DNA of 64,000 nt from Earliella scabrosa (lineage: Eukaryota > Basidiomycota > Agaricomycetes > Polyporales > Polyporaceae): assembly GCA_022605405.1 (NCBI GenBank), contig JABYQQ010000004.1, forward strand, positions 496,001-560,000. Direction: 5' to 3'. Positions 1 through 15,560 of this stretch are shown piece by piece. Position 1 is the stretch's first letter; each line of letters starts with the position of its first letter. The notes beneath the pieces were generated by a model. That model was not told the DNA's origin, did not search any database, and saw only the letters and a list, made by a program, of their open reading frames with translations. The translations under genes were made by a program, and so were the position numbers.

Positions 1-819
1 CTCCTCCCCATCTTGGTCTTCTGTGGCCTCGTTCTCGCGCGGCTTCCACGGTCTCCGGAGCATGCTCGCGCCTTCGCCCCACTTCTTGAGGAGGCCGCCG
101 ACGCCCTTGTTCGTGACGGCGAAGAAGTACTCCTTGGGGTAGCCGTGGGCCTGGATGAGATGCATTCGACGCGTCTTGGGGGTTGAGAATTTGCGGGAGC
201 ATGTCGCCAAGTGGCACGCAAACTACACCCGACCGGTCGGGAATAAAAGAGAGTTCAAGAAGGGAGCTTCAGTGAAGGTTGGGGGCGGGGGATTACGGGA
301 GCATACGCACGATCTTCTCACCGCGTTCTCTGCGCACTGCAGCAAGCGGGTCATGGCACTCCGTCTGGTGCTGCGGTAGCATACGTAGCCCGTCAGCGTC
401 GAGTTTGTAATATCATGCAAGTAGCTGAATAGCGTGCAACTCCGAGGGTGCACACGGCGCGTCTGGGATGGATGAGATTTGAGAGAGGACAGAGAGCCAC
501 TCACCAGCTCGAGCAGCCGCGCGTCGGGAAACACACACCCGCAGCCCTTCTCCTCGCACACATGCGCATGATACATGGCGTAGTGCGCTTCCAGCTCCCG
601 TGTTCCTGCGAGAGACGTCGGCCGATTCGGAGGATTGCATGTTGGAGGGAGCGTGCAGAGGATGTTGCTCGGCGCTGCATCCAGCGATGATGTCGATGGC
701 TCGTGTGGCGGCGGGGTCGCGCTCGTCCGCGCTGCCTTGAGTGTCGGCGAGGACGGTGCAGACGAGGAAGGGGAGAGGTCGTGGGCTGCCGGAGAACGCG
801 CGCGTTTGAAGGACGCCAT
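1..819 (-). CDS. C2H2 zinc-finger protein, ZNF511-like (3' end outside window)
   Basis: Exons, in order of translation: 505-819, 311-370 and 1-222, the last running off the left edge. The start is the ATG at 819, followed by a Ser/Pro-rich disordered N-terminus. The joined protein reads HYAMYHAHVCEEKGCGC, then LLELHQTECHD across the first splice, then EKIFACHLATC across the second, then RRMHLIQAHGYPKEYFF and NKGVGGLLKKW. This cysteine/histidine spacing and the YPKEYFF tail fit the ZNF511-like family, a conserved zinc-finger group of poorly known function, presumably nuclear. Both introns are GT-AG and preserve frame. The single-frame reading through the introns gives junk, so the spliced model is preferred. 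Seen: motifs and splice sites. Inferred: family membership and nuclear location. Confidence 0.8.
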
Positions 820-2350
820 TTGATCGAAGTAGGCTGGTGGATGTTGGAGATCGAGTTCTCTCTATGGGCGCTTGCAGGTGCATCCTCTCTCCGGTAGTCA
901 CGGACCGGCGGTCCGACTGTGTCGGCTTTGCCAGAGTGGCAACGTCGCGGGTCGTTCAAACCAAGTTTTGACTCATCTTTATCTCGTCGTTGCCACCATT
1001 CACCAGTCTGTTTTCACGCCACAGAAGTCGTGTACTGACAGATGTATTGCTCTAGCCGGCGGCATGGTAAGCCAAGCATAGCTGACCTTCTAGTGTGTGA
1101 CGCGCGTAGTACTTATCGTTACGCAGCTCAGAGGATGTTGAATGATCCGTGGAAGTCGGGTCCCAACAGCGTTGACGCCTTTCGTTGTTGTTCTTTGAGA
1201 ACACACCACGAATTCAAGTTCGCAGGCCCACTGGGGGCAGAGGCAGACCACCGTCGTGAACATCGACCGTTGCAACCGAGGAGCTATCGGGGTGCACTTT
1301 TGGAACGTGGAGCCGGACAGACGCTGTGAGGTAGGTGTTGGACAGATGCAGCACGACAACTTCCCGCAGCAGATGGTAAAGATGAACCGAAGTGTCGCGT
1401 GAGATGAGCCATTCACAGACTGTTGTCTTTCGCTTGAACACTTCTACAGGACTATTAATGAACCCGACGGCGAGCGATCCGTATAGAAGGCCGGGGAGCT
1501 GTATCAGGTGAGTAGTAGGTACAAGGTCATGTCTTGCGCGCGTTGGATCGACTAGTATTGATCGCACACTCAGCAACGGTTTCTCAGAACTCTTCAACGA
1601 TTTCCGACATCCTCCACATGCAATTAGGACGAGCCAAAGAGTCGAATCCACTCGACAGCCGCGACATAACGTGGAAGCGGGGCTGTGGCTATAGATACGA
1701 CAAATTATCACGCCACCGATTCGCACGTCGTGAAAGACGACACAGCTACCCCAACCAAAAATTATCGCGATCCCCAAACTCTGCCATGTGCTGCCTGAAA
1801 CAAATCGAACACAAACGCCTTGTCCAAACTCTCGTAACAAGCATTCGTATGTCATAATCTCGACGTACTGAGGTGAACGAACACCTTGGCGTACCTCATT
1901 ATCCATCGGTCAACTGACCAGCTAGGTACTCCCACTATCCGCACAAGCAGCGATGAGACGTCCAAAATGTTCCCCAAGACCCAACCCACCCCCCAGTCCG
2001 CTCTGACGCTTGAGCATATCTCCGAAGAAGTTGCGAGCTCCTTGGGTTCCCACCGAACTCAAAAATTCAAGGGTTTGGTCTCTTCTTTTGCTGAACTAGA
2101 AGCTGTGATCTCGTCGAGGAACGGACGCAAGGTGTCACATCGTAGCCACCCGAGAGGAGTCGGAGACCACACGGCGTGAGTACAATATCGATCTCATCGA
2201 TGCATGCTACTGGTCGAACTCCGACATCCTGTATGCGTTGTCCTATGGCTAAACGGTTCTCCCGCGATTGTGGATGCAGGATTCGCACACCAGACAAATA
2301 GTGGTGCTGGGTGCCGAGCGTAGCTCAACCATCCCCGCCATCCTGTCCCA
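820..2350. other. Intergenic region, no supported gene
   Basis: The first part is the likely promoter of the divergent zinc-finger gene. A 230-codon open frame exists on the minus strand (1214-1906), but its composition is irregular, Cys- and Trp-rich, shows no recognisable motif, and has no splice-consistent extension. I regard it as chance. Confidence 0.5.
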
Positions 2351-4193
2351 ATGACTCTTGCCGTGCACTCGCTCTATCTCTACGCTAAGATGTGCGTGGC
2401 TATTGATACTCCGCTGATCTAGAGTGCTGACAATACTGCTCTATTCTCAGAGTTGCAACCAACTATTGCACACTAGCGAGCACGGGTATGTCGTGCCCTT
2501 CTCAGACCACATTCGCGGGCTCACCGTTGGTACCACAGCTCTCTACGTCTATGACTGTATGATCACATTGGACCGCGAGATCGACTTAATCTGGATGAGC
2601 CCCCGCCGGTCAAGCGCGACATATCTCTTTCTCTCTCTCCGGTACTCCGTCCTCTTCGCCAACATCTACAACCTGTCTGCATTCATCCACATGTCTGACG
2701 AGGTACGCTATGGCACGTCTCGCATGCTGCATCAGTTGCTGACTAGCCCCAGAGGTCGGGCATTGTTCAGAGTATCTATCTTCGTCCTTCCGTACTCACA
2801 TGCTTTGGCAGCTGCGACGTGACACGACGGATCATACTGGCCGTTTTCATCATGCAGTTTCTCCTACCTGCGGGTAAGCGTCTTCCTGCCGAACTCGCGC
2901 AGCTGTGAAGTGACTTCTGACTGAACGTGGACAGTATTCTCCGGACTACGAGCGTACGCGCTAAGTCGGAACCGGCTGATTTCGATCATGATCTTCGTCC
3001 TATGTTTAGCTCCGTTCGGATCCACGCTGGTGCGTACGGTGAATGGAAGGAACAATTACGATGAGAAGCTGACTACGTACTATCCGATAGTATCACTACA
3101 AGTTCGGGTTCAGTGGGATAGTCGTTTCTGGGTTTGGATGCGCCTCCATGTATGAGAAACCTGGCATGCAAGAATTCTTTCGGAAGTAAGTCCCTTATGG
3201 CGGGTCAACGTCTGTCTTCGCTACTGATGCTCTTCTTCAATAGCCGTGAGTATCTGTGCGCCGCTCCAAGAGCACCACGATCGTGCTGACCCTCGAGATG
3301 CAGTGCCTACTATCAGCCGGTCATGCTTGATCATCGCCGATACGCTTCTGATAGTTCTAACCTGGTATTGCCTGTACCGGAAGGGTCTACTGCGTAGCCA
3401 GACCACCGTCAGGCTCGCGTTTCCTAAGGTCTTGATCCGCAACGGTGAGCGTTCCCATTGTCCCCTGGATATTGCAAATGCTCACGTCCCCGCGCTCTGT
3501 CTCATCGTTCAGGTACGTTGTACTTTGGGTGAGTACTCTACCGGGGCTTTTCGCAACGCGGACGTCTGACTGAGTGGCTGCGAAAGCGCTCTGCTAGTCA
3601 TGAATACCCTGCATCTGGCCCTTTCGCAAGTCTCAGTAGGTGCACTCAAACACTGCTCGCCAGAGTCTCATTGCGATTCCCTAGGTCGAAGGTCCCTATG
3701 CCGGCTCAAGCTACGTCCATCTCGTCTCCCAGTCGTGCGTGTACTCTGCCCCACCCTCGCGCTTCTCCGCATCTCTGACTCTGTCACTGCGTCTAGCATC
3801 ACATCCTCCCTGATCTCGCGCTTCCTCCTCGATCTCCAAGCGGCGTACCGGGGAAAGACGGAGTGGGACTCGGCGGGAGATCTCTCCATGACAGCTTCCC
3901 AGAGCGCCCTCGTGTTTGAGCGCGTACTCGCACCGCTCGCACACACGTCCTTTGAGGACAGCGAGGAGGAGGGGAGCTACGAGCCGTCGGAGAATGAGTT
4001 CTCCGAAGAGACTGGCGCCTCTGTGCTGACACTGGGCCACTCGGCACATGGGCCCGACGAGATTGCGGGTACACTGGCAGAAGAAGGGACGCACCCGCCG
4101 GATGTAATCATAGAGGTTCCTGGCACCAGCACAGAGTCGGTGTCCAGGAGGAGTATTGGAGCCTACCGTGACTTTGGTGAGTGCTGCGTATGA
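2351..4193 (+). CDS. DUF6533-domain seven-helix membrane protein, copy A
   Basis: Thirteen exons: 2351-2391, 2451-2485, 2539-2702, 2753-2754, 2812-2873, 2935-3029, 3091-3185, 3244-3245, 3304-3444, 3513-3528, 3587-3635, 3685-3734, 3797-4193, giving 382 residues. The N-terminal helix pair contains the family signature LYVYDCMITLDREIDLIW, followed by RYSVLFANIYNL and SDE. Later helices include FSGLRAYALSRN and SRSCLIIADTLLIVLTW. The C-terminus is a long acidic, Ser/Glu-rich cytosolic-type tail, longer than in the other copies. DUF6533 proteins are an expanded, uncharacterised multi-pass family in Agaricomycetes; no function is assigned. Exons 4 and 8 are only 2 nt each and are required for frame. 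Exon 7 is 95 nt here, against 89 nt in the other five copies. First member of a tandem pair with copy B. Confidence 0.85.
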
Positions 4194-4994
4194 TCCCGTG
4201 AATCATGTGTCTAGCCTACGGAGAGTAGTAGCCAGTCACCTCCGGAAGATGCATGCTGTAGCTGTTACATGGAGACTAAGGAAGTGATTCAACCGGGCAG
4301 CCAGGCGTCTCAATCCGGACATTTGCACATTCCAAGGCATCTAGGCCTGCCTCCGCCGAGCGCTTGCACAGGTTCGTCTCGTTTTATGATCTCCGAGAGT
4401 CTATCATCGATGCTGTCAATGACTCAAAGGCAGGATCTTCAAGGCATCACGTTCTAGCAAGAATGATGGTCTGTTGACTCCTGTCGCCTATCTATGCTGC
4501 AAGAAGAAGCTGTGCTCATCCCTGCCAATGGCCTGACTCTCGGCTGAAGGCGTTCTCAGGCTGCCAGGTCGTCTCTTGCCTCCATTGGTGTTCAAGCTGA
4601 CGCAGTCGCTTACGGACTTCAGTTCATATATATGAAATGGTCTAGAGCCTTCTTCCGTACCGCGATTGAGTCCGTTGGTGAGTGAGACTTGATTCTATAA
4701 CTTGCCAATTTCGTCGGAGGTGCCATGCTGTTATGTCATCCATAAGAAGAGCAGCTTACCGGGCAGTCACAGTCCCGAGGGACATTCTGAACATATCAAG
4801 ACCATGAATGGGATCGGACTTGGGAAATGTCAACGAATCTCGAGACAGTGACAACAGAATGAGATGTATCCATGTACTGCCGAATACGCTATACGCAGGC
4901 CTGTGCTCGGTGTCTAAGAAGGTCAGTGTATATATCTTGTTGCGATGCCCCGTAACGACTCATTCTCATCCTTTGTCTCCCTCAGGACATACTC
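4194..4994. other. Spacer between DUF6533 copies A and B
   Basis: Short open frames only, none with recognisable motifs. It probably holds the terminator of copy A and the promoter of copy B. Confidence 0.5.
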
Positions 4995-6723
4995 ATGAAT
5001 GCGCAAGGTCTTGCCAGTTTAGCCGATGTTGCAGCGCAGTATCTCAGCCTGTGAGCCCTCTCGTTTTCTCCTAAACCTCAAGCTCTGAGATCTTCGTACT
5101 CTGGGTCAGCGAGACCAACTCCTACGGACGGGTAGCATCGGCAGGTGAGAGCGAATCTCTGCATCCTGCATCCAATGACTCAACTGACGACAATATGAGC
5201 ATAGCCTTCTTGGTCTACGAATACCTCATAACCCTCGAACGAGAGGTCGAACTGTTCTGGAAAGGCGGCTCGACGAGCGCGACTGCTCTCTTCGCGGTGA
5301 ACAGGTACCTGACGCTGGGGCTGCGAGTTGCCAATCTAATGGGGTTTGTCCCCATGTCGGACGAGGCGAGTATTCATTATTCTGTGTGTAGTTGAGCTGA
5401 ACCCCTCATCCACATAGTGCATTAGAGGTATCATCTCTCAGCTACTCGAGTGTGGCTGGGCATCTTGCGCTGATGGGAACCTATAGGTGCGCGTTAGCTG
5501 TCAAAGTAGCGCTCTTCTTTACCCTCCTGCAATATGTCCCGTGGGCGCGTGCGTCATTGTCTTATCCTCCTGTCAATACCTGCTCATGGCCCTCCACAGT
5601 CTTCGCTAGCTTTCGTGGTTATGCGCTGAGTAGAAGCTGGACGCTGGCCATCCTTGTCTTCGTCCTATCAATCAGCACATCGGTAGTCAATATCGTGAGT
5701 CTTTCCAAGTAGCGGAGACGTCGTGAGGTCGCTCAACCTCACGCTCGGACCGACAGTCCCTCTACCCTTTTGGTTTCACCGGCTACTTCGACCCTGTGTT
5801 CGGCTGCACTGTCATTAACCCCATAAGCTTTTCTCTTTCTCGCAAGTACGTTCGTCTATCCTACTGCTTCTCTGTTCTGACCTGATGATCTATAGATGTA
5901 CGTGACTCCGTTGCTATGAGAATTAGATACAGGTATGCTGACAACCTGGGAGCAAGTTGTGATAGCATGCCGGACATGCTTCATACTCGCCGATATGTTG
6001 CTCATTGCGATCACTTGGACGACGATCTCGCGGAAGGACATCTTCGAGAGCGTGTCACGAAGGGCCACTACATCTCTTGCCGGCGTACTCTTGCGGAATG
6101 GTATGATCCAATATCTCGTCCTAGTGAGCATCGCCTGACTATTGAGATTGCGTGCCAATAGGAACGATCTACTTCTTGTAAGGATGATGATTCCATGATT
6201 CCTTCGCGTCCCTGACAGACTATCTAGCGCCCTTCTTTCCCTCCATCTTCTCCATGTGGCACTTTCGCTGTTCTCTGTACGGTCATCCCCCGTCTCTAGC
6301 TTGCTCAAGCTAATATGACGAGTCCGTCCTAGGTTCATGTCGCCTTGCAAAGCCTGAGTTACGGCTATGTGACCGTATTCATTGAGGCGTAGGTGTATTA
6401 TCGTAATAATCTCATCCCGTGCTATGCCATCTGACATGAAACACTCTAGATTCACCTCTATCCTTGTCTCGCGCTTCCTACTTGATCTGCAAGAAGCGCA
6501 CAGGAAGAGCGTTGACGCAGACTTCCAGTTTGCGGACAGCTCCCGCCTTGTAGAGACGCTCGTTTTCCAGCAGCCTATTGGGTCACTGATAGTATCGGGT
6601 CCTGCCACTTCCACAGAACAACGAAACGAAGTGGACGAGCAGGTTGAGGCCCGGCACTCGGCGGACACGGCTCGGACCGTCGAATGGATGCCTATGAAAG
6701 GACGTTCTGCGGAAGTCTGTTGA
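4995..6723 (+). CDS. DUF6533-domain seven-helix membrane protein, copy B
   Basis: Exons 4995-5050, 5110-5144, 5205-5365, 5426-5427, 5487-5548, 5600-5694, 5757-5845, 5896-5897, 5957-6100, 6162-6177, 6228-6276, 6333-6388, 6450-6723, giving 346 residues. The signature is FLVYEYLITLEREVELFW, then NRYLTLGLRVANLMGF and SDE. The donor after exon 3 is GCGAGT, so this is a GC-AG intron where the other copies have GT. Exon lengths 35, 62, 95, 89, 16 and 49 match the other copies exactly. The C-terminal part contains ILVSRFLLDLQEAHRKS followed by a charged tail. The first exon was chosen because it ends CT|GTGAGC and joins in frame to a 35-nt exon of conserved size. Function unknown; a multi-pass membrane location is inferred from the hydrophobic stretches. 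Confidence 0.85.
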
Positions 6724-7904
6724 GTTCGCAATGTCGTTACAAAGGAAACCATGGACGTACTGCTCTTGCTCGCGCACGCTGTACTTCCTCCTTGATCGCA
6801 ATCATGATGTTCACAGTTCAGTGCCTTCTCGACCGCAGAACCCCAACCGAACCGGTTCGATTTGAATCGACCATAGGCGCCAAATTAATTACGTAACTGG
6901 CGCTGGATCTGCCGGCTCGCAGGTCACCCAACTCGTCTTTCCGAACGACCTGCACGACGACTCTAGTTCTTGCGCCTTTGCCTCCCATAACATGCCGCTA
7001 TGCGCGATCAAATGCGTTACAAGACCTGGTGGACTGCTCACAGAGCCGCGGTGTAAGAGTAGTGGGCAATCAAACGAGCCCCGGTAAGTCCTAACCCGTA
7101 ACCTACCGCCTGCCCTTGAAATTACCCAGACTCTGAGAGTGAATCCTTGTCACTGCAGAAACCACAAGATTGACATGTAACAACTTCTCTCGCCCTTCAA
7201 GTCTTACCTTTCGGCTTGCGCAGCTTCCTCCGAACACCCGTCATTGCCCGCGTTAGGACGACCTCCTCTGTCCGAATGCGAGCCATACTGTGATCACCCA
7301 GCATATCCATCCCCTGAAGGCCCTGCCGCAGCAGAGCCCGCACTGCTTCCGCGAGGCGACTGGGGCGGGGACAGATGACCTCGCCCTCACAAGTAGAAGG
7401 TGGACGTGGGAGATGGGACACAGGTACTACGGGACTGTGTAGGTTGGTGAGTCTGCGCCTCGCCCAATTCCTCGGTTGCACAGTTAGAGCTACGCGGTGC
7501 GTAGCGAGGCAAATGGTTGCAACGGAGACTGGCTACGTCACTGCAAGCAATCACGGCCATGTCCTGTGTGCACTAAATCTACAAATGGTCCCGACCCTGG
7601 GTCATGGATTGTCTTCACGATAGGGAATGAAAGCCGGGGTGGTTGAGACCATAATCTGGCATGCAAGCTTGGGCATACGTCCCGAGGAGCATCGGTGGCG
7701 CTCCTGTAGCTGGTAGGACCCTGACGCCTATCACGTAACAGCTGTGTTCTGATACATTGACCACTGTGCGCAGTCCGAGTCGGAGCGGCGCAAGTGCGCT
7801 CAGGCCCTGATCAAAAGTTCGAGGATGGCCCTGTGGCCCTCTTCGAAAGAAGCCCCAGAACACCAGGATGGCGGATCGCGCGTGCATGGTCACAAGGAAC
7901 GTAC
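6724..7904. other. Intergenic, no supported gene
   Basis: Scattered short open frames on both strands without motifs or plausible splicing. Part of it could be further decayed upstream sequence of the monooxygenase remnant that follows, but I could not align any exon there. Confidence 0.4.
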
Positions 7905-8570
7905 GTGGGCATGAGCCGCTTTACAAGTGGCATGCGCATTCGCAATCATTGCTCGTTGTCGACCTGAAACCCTGCGAATCGCCACCAGAATGACCTTGGG
8001 CGGCCGCATTGCTCCACGTGCCTTCGTCTGCGCTCTAGACGCGCACCAATACGACTTACCCGGCCTTCCTCCTTCCAACCACCAATTCAAGGTGTTAGTC
8101 TTCATCTGCGACATCAAGACGACCGCGCACGGCAGCAGTTGGTCGCCGGAGCCTTCAGCCGCTCTAACAGCTTCCCGTGGTACTTCGGCCTGAAGGCACA
8201 TCGAGATGTCTCTCGACGTAGGTATGCAGGGCGAGGTCAATAGCGCACCTCATACGCTAGCGTCGTCGGGAGCACATCTACCTGATCTGGGGAATGTAGA
8301 CTTGCCGGCGTCCATCTGCCCGCACAAGGTTGGTGCCTATGTACTCTTCGCGCGCCACTCCACATGTTCAACGCTTCTCACCAGGGCCTTCCTCGACAAC
8401 GTTGACATCCTACGCTGCTTGGGCGGCGGACGCGACCTACGATAGCGATGATCATGCCGGTGCTATCATCGTCGTTCGGCCCGATGGCTACGTGAGCAAG
8501 ATTGCACCTCTCGACCTATGGACGCGTACTTTGACGGCTTCATGGTCGAGTCTGGTAAGCTGTAACCGGT
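7905..8570 (+). pseudogene. Decayed fragment of phenol-2-monooxygenase-like gene
   Basis: Pieces align in order with the last three exons of the intact gene at 9393-12063. RFTSGM matches GFTSGIGVRY. LPPSNHQFKVLVFICDIKT matches LLPADTRFKILVFAGDIT. FLDNVDILRCLGGG matches VFYDDVDEHGRSGGGG. GAIIVVRPDGYVSKI matches GAIVVVRPDGYVGTV, and DAYFDGFM matches NAYFHGFM. The pieces sit in different frames with frameshifts, no FAD-binding half is present, and splice signals are lost. It is a broken remnant of the thioredoxin-fold C-terminal part, from an old tandem copy. Confidence 0.75.
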
Positions 8571-9338
8571 AGTCCTGGGACCCTAGGACGATTTATAATT
8601 AGATGACACGCTGCCTTGTTTTCTACTCCATTTATGGTCCCGAACTATGAGCAGTCACACGGTTGCTACGTGTCTGTTTTGGTGCATTTGTGATCCTTCT
8701 CTACTCGTCTCGTCCGCTGAGTGGCGAAGTCTGCCGTCCTTGGTGGCGAATAGTCTCCGTGACTCGACAGTTCGATCCCACCTGCGCGTTCGATCTGCGC
8801 AACTCAACCCCGTCCGATGCCGCCTCTACCCAAGACTCAACCGTTGCGGGGCGAACAGAGCCTTCGCGCAGCGCTGTAAGCGCTCCGAAGGCGGCGACAC
8901 TTTGCTGCTAGTGAGTATCAATTTTTCAAACGCCGGGTCCCGCTGACAGTTCTCAATCTTCTGTCCGGTGAGCTCGTATCCTGTCGCGCAACAGGTATAC
9001 ATTGGCAGCTCCGCACAAAGTCCCTGCTAGCAGATTGTGCAAGGTCACCTCGTCTGCTCTTGTGACGAGCGACATCGCTCTGGCACCGCGTGGCGTTCAA
9101 CCTTTCTGCAAGTGACAGGCCTATTTTGATCTCGACTATACGCTTTTTGACTGCACAGTCAGCACGCATGGCTAACTGAGGCTCTCTTCGTCTCCCGTAG
9201 GTGAGATGTCCCACTGTGCACGCCACGGGCATTACTCACAACTCCCGCTCTACGCGCAGAATCGCGTCGTTGGCAGCCTGCACTGGACTCCAAGCAGCAG
9301 CATGTCGTCATAGGCATGGCTTGAAATGGGACCATAGA
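8571..9338. other. Intergenic upstream region of the monooxygenase gene
   Basis: Open frames at 8647-8946 in two overlapping readings show no recognisable motif. I see no supported gene. Confidence 0.4.
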
Positions 9339-9346
9339 TATAAAAA
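9339..9346 (+). promoter_or_regulatory. TATA box of the 9393 monooxygenase gene
   Basis: TATAAAAA lies 54 bases upstream of the ATG, followed by a short pyrimidine-rich leader. The spacing fits a core promoter with a very short 5' untranslated region. Confidence 0.55.
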
Positions 9347-9392
9347 GGGCGTGATTTTGCGTGGACAGCACCTCTCACACCTTCCTCCGACC

Positions 9393-12063
<2,671 letters not shown>

Positions 12064-13562
12064 AGTCGTGACTGGTGAGACATGAAATGATCGGATCCGA
12101 GTAGACATCTATATGCCATGTACCAGTACACGAGTTGCCGGGAGAGCGTCGAACTGTACGGTCCCTAATGGGCGGTCCAAGTTTGATTTGAACACTGAGT
12201 CTAGACTGCCATGTTGATGCAGTGTGCGGCGGACCCGGATATGAGCCTGTCACTGGTGACTGGAGCACGTCTCCTAAACATAGGACAACTCCTTTCTCAC
12301 CAACCTCCTGCTCTTCTCCGGACTTCTAAGTACTTTCAAAGATGTGTGCAAGGTTTATCGTACTGCCTTCTTTGTCCTTGCGAATAGGATAGGGTCCATG
12401 ATCCACGCGTCATCACAAGTATGCTACGGGCCAGACACAAGTTCAAGCTGAATCGAGCCTGCTCGCGGCCATCCGCATGGGCCTTTCCGCCGCGGCTGGT
12501 TGCCATTTGCTGTCTGCTCTCCGTACCGAAGGTCGACGGGGTAGTGGGATGTGAAGCTCATGAATCTTAAGACAGTCTTGTTCGACTCGCGAGCCCGGGT
12601 GTGACCGGGGAGCCTGTGACGGGAAGTATTGGACTGTATTGAGGGCATCAGAGGAGTTTTAAGTTATTTTTAGTACATTGGCGGTGCGCCCGCTTGTATT
12701 CACGCCTCCACAAATTGATGGCGTGTGCTCTAGTCTTCGACCTGAACTACCTATCACTGTGAAGGCCACGCACCAATATCATGTTGGATGCTATTGACCA
12801 GGATTCGTATAGCGTATGATTCCACTTGCGCGTCCATCTCAGGTCTTCGGGATAGTGACAGTGAGAACGATAGGCGGTGGGGATGTATGTCAAATATCCG
12901 ATATCGGAACACGCAGAAGACGTGATGGGCACAGTCTCAACACGCGGAGATTCTCTCGTTTCGCGCGGTGCCATCGCGTCCCTCAGTGTGTAGTTTTGGG
13001 AGATATAAGCGTAGCAGTGCACTCTTCTGGTACGACAACTCATCAGCGTGGTATATCTGAGCCTAACGAGAAAGCTTCAGATGTCTTCGTGGTCAAGGAA
13101 GGAGTTCAATTTCGCTATGTCCGTGAATTTCAATATCGGGCCCGCCGCATGCGCAAGAAAGATGTGCCATGATGCGTGTCCAGACCCGCATCATTCTAAC
13201 TATATCACACATAACACCGCGCAACGGCTTGCAAGACGCTTCTAACATACAGTCGAGTCATGTCCGCGTGAGGTAGAAGCTCTGCGGAATTCTGACGAGG
13301 CAGGGACAATTCAAATATACACTGGTCAGTGTCTCGTAGTGTGAGACCGTAACAGTGGTCATGAGGGTAGTATCGCTACAGGTGACAGCTTCCCCAGATG
13401 GTCGGTAACTGGTTGCACTTTGTGGCGACACCGTGTTCGGATCTCAGGCTCTAACCCCTCATAAGGCCTTCTAGGGTTCTAGCTTTGACATCCGACCACC
13501 ACTCTCTTACTCCTCTCCGACCTCTCCTGTATCCTCTCCACGCTAATCCTCGAGCCTGCACA
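12064..13562. other. Intergenic, no supported gene
   Basis: Several open frames up to 118 codons but no motifs, no signal peptide and no paired splice sites. The last 150 bases are probably the promoter of the following cysteine-rich gene. Confidence 0.45.
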
Positions 13563-14296
13563 ATGTACGCTCTCAGTCTCGCCGTCACTGCAGTCCTCGC
13601 AGGACAAGGTACTCTTGGCATATATTTCTGACATTATGAATACATCTCTCACTACACTCAAGTCACTGCCAGTACACACGAAATCCGTACTGCTCTCACT
13701 GGCCTCATTGCCAGACAAGACAACTCGCTATTCGACCCAAGCCTTATCCCAGACGAGGCAAGTTGAAATTTTTGCTTACCACCAATCGTATACACCTACT
13801 GACTACTAGTGTGCCCGACTCCAGTGCAGGTCCGACTGTGGTATTCTCAACAGCTTATCAGTGAGTGTACCATGACATTCATGATTATATGGCGTGCTCA
13901 CTCTAGCTCCCTTCACCCCCATGCTATTACCGTGTCTTCTATTTGCAGCAATGCACGGTGACGGATGTCAACTGCGCCTGCAACGACGACACGCACAATG
14001 GCCTCGCCGCTTGCTTCAACTGCGCGCTCAGGATCGACAACTACAACTCCACCGAACTCAGTTTTGCTCAGGCCGGTCTCCAGTGTGAGTGCCCTCCACG
14101 GCTTCTTCCCCTTCTGTCGCTCATCTAGTCTTCATTTGTGCTATTGGCCGGGAGTGCAGCCTACGAGTCCACGTGCCAAGGGGCAGGAGTGAACCTCAAC
14201 CCGATCACGCTCTCCTCGGGCGCAAGCGCAACCGTGATGTCTGCTGTAGCAATTGTGGGAGCTGTGGGTGCCGCCGTTGCTGTGTTTGCCTTGTAG
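13563..14296 (+). CDS. Small secreted cysteine-rich protein, probably GPI-anchored
   Basis: Exons 13563-13608, 13663-13757, 13810-13860, 13949-14084, 14160-14296, giving 154 residues. The N-terminus MYALSLAVTAVLAGQ is a signal peptide. The mature part carries nine cysteines in the pattern PDECARLQCRSDCG, QCTVTDVNCACND, AACFNC and STCQG. The end is a Ser/Ala-rich stretch followed by a hydrophobic tail (VAIVGAVGAAVAVFAL) with no residues after it, the usual look of a GPI-attachment signal. The cysteine block resembles CFEM-like fungal surface proteins (C-x3-C-x3-C and CxC elements), but I cannot assign it firmly. The donor after exon 2 is GCAAGT, making a GC-AG intron; without it the PDE-to-CAR junction is lost. 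Function unknown; cell-wall location inferred. Confidence 0.8.
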
Positions 14297-15490
14297 ATCG
14301 CGCGAACCACTGGACGATTGATCATGGCGGCATGACGGAGAGGATATCCCTGTCTTACTGATGACTACTCAAGCCTCGGTGTACGCGCACATCGTGATGG
14401 GGACTGGCTGGGGAGCGCGGCCGCTCATGTATGTACATTGTACGAACTTCATATACCAATCACTCGCCTCCATTCCTATATATGTGTCTCATCATCGCAT
14501 CATATTGCTTGAACAAGCAGATGGCTCGACTACAGAACTACCGAGTACTCCCGGTCAGCCCTGTCCACTGGAGTTCTTTTGCGGAATTCTCCCATTTCCT
14601 GCGCCGGCTATACAGCCCCATCTTCTTCTCTTCAAAAGCTGCGTCATCGACCACGGGCGAGCCAACGGAGCGAATGACGCGCCCGTTGAACAGTCAGCAC
14701 TTCTAGTAGATAGGCTTTCAAACGTTCATAGTTTAGGTGAATATGCACGTCTTCATATTGAGGAGGCGTACATACAATTACCCAAGACGCATCAAGATGC
14801 TCGGCCTGCCGGCTCTTGTGGTACTGGTACTACTTCTGAGACAATGATGGTAGCCTGGAGTGCCAGCCGCAGGATCATGAGCGGCAAAAGGTCAGACACA
14901 GAATCGGCCCAGCGGGCCGGTGCCACAGTGGTTAGGGTTCAATTGATGAGTCAGCACGCTGCACCTTCCTCGGGCCCTTGTTCATTGCTCTTTTGCTTGT
15001 GCCACTATCCATCCGTCTCAATTTCGTTACCCGTCCACAGTGCAGCTCTATACCTCATGGCGCTCTTTCTACTATTTGATCCTGTGAGTGAAACATCCGA
15101 GCCTGAGATTCTGGCAACTTGTCCCTGTCCTGACAGGACAGCTGAGTATGTAGCGAACGAGCTGGCATACATCGTTGAGGAAGCAGATCTTCGTCTTGAT
15201 TTATGAGGACATCCGACCTGCTCGGGGATAGGAAGCCTCAAGGAAATGATATCTACAGGATGAAGCTATGTCATGACTATCATCTCATGCTCTAGCCGTG
15301 GATACTGCCAGCAGGTAGCGACGAACTCTTGTTGCAACAGCACCTCAGGGTCAGATACATATCTCACATTGACACTCACAGACTTCAGTTCTATCTGCTA
15401 TCCAGCAGAATATCCAGCAGACTGCTATAGACGTAGCGACGGGCTGGGAGTGATGTAGATAGTGATACGGATGGTACGTCACGCCAGCAC
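14297..15490. other. Intergenic; large uninterpretable open frame
   Basis: A 281-codon frame (14361-15206) runs through much of this stretch, but it has erratic composition and no domain. Short hydrophobic patches in other frames (near 14790 and 15010) and a VTII-SCSS patch near 15270 faintly recall DUF6533 helices and may be eroded remains. I could not build a gene. Confidence 0.3.
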
Positions 15491-15498
15491 TATATAGG
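15491..15498 (+). promoter_or_regulatory. TATA box of DUF6533 copy C
   Basis: TATATAGG lies 70 bases upstream of the ATG at 15561, with a pyrimidine-rich leader between. Confidence 0.5.
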
Positions 15499-15560
15499 CT
15501 ACCGGAAGCTGGCCCTCCAACCCATCCCTCTCATACCTTCTTGCTGCGCAGCGACTAGCC

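Noticed and set aside
1214..1906. 230-codon minus-strand open frame
   Set aside because: No recognisable motif, odd residue composition and no splice-compatible neighbours; probably chance.
14361..15206. 281-codon plus-strand open frame
   Set aside because: Low-quality composition with no domain. Faint DUF6533-like hydrophobic patches are in other frames and could not be assembled.
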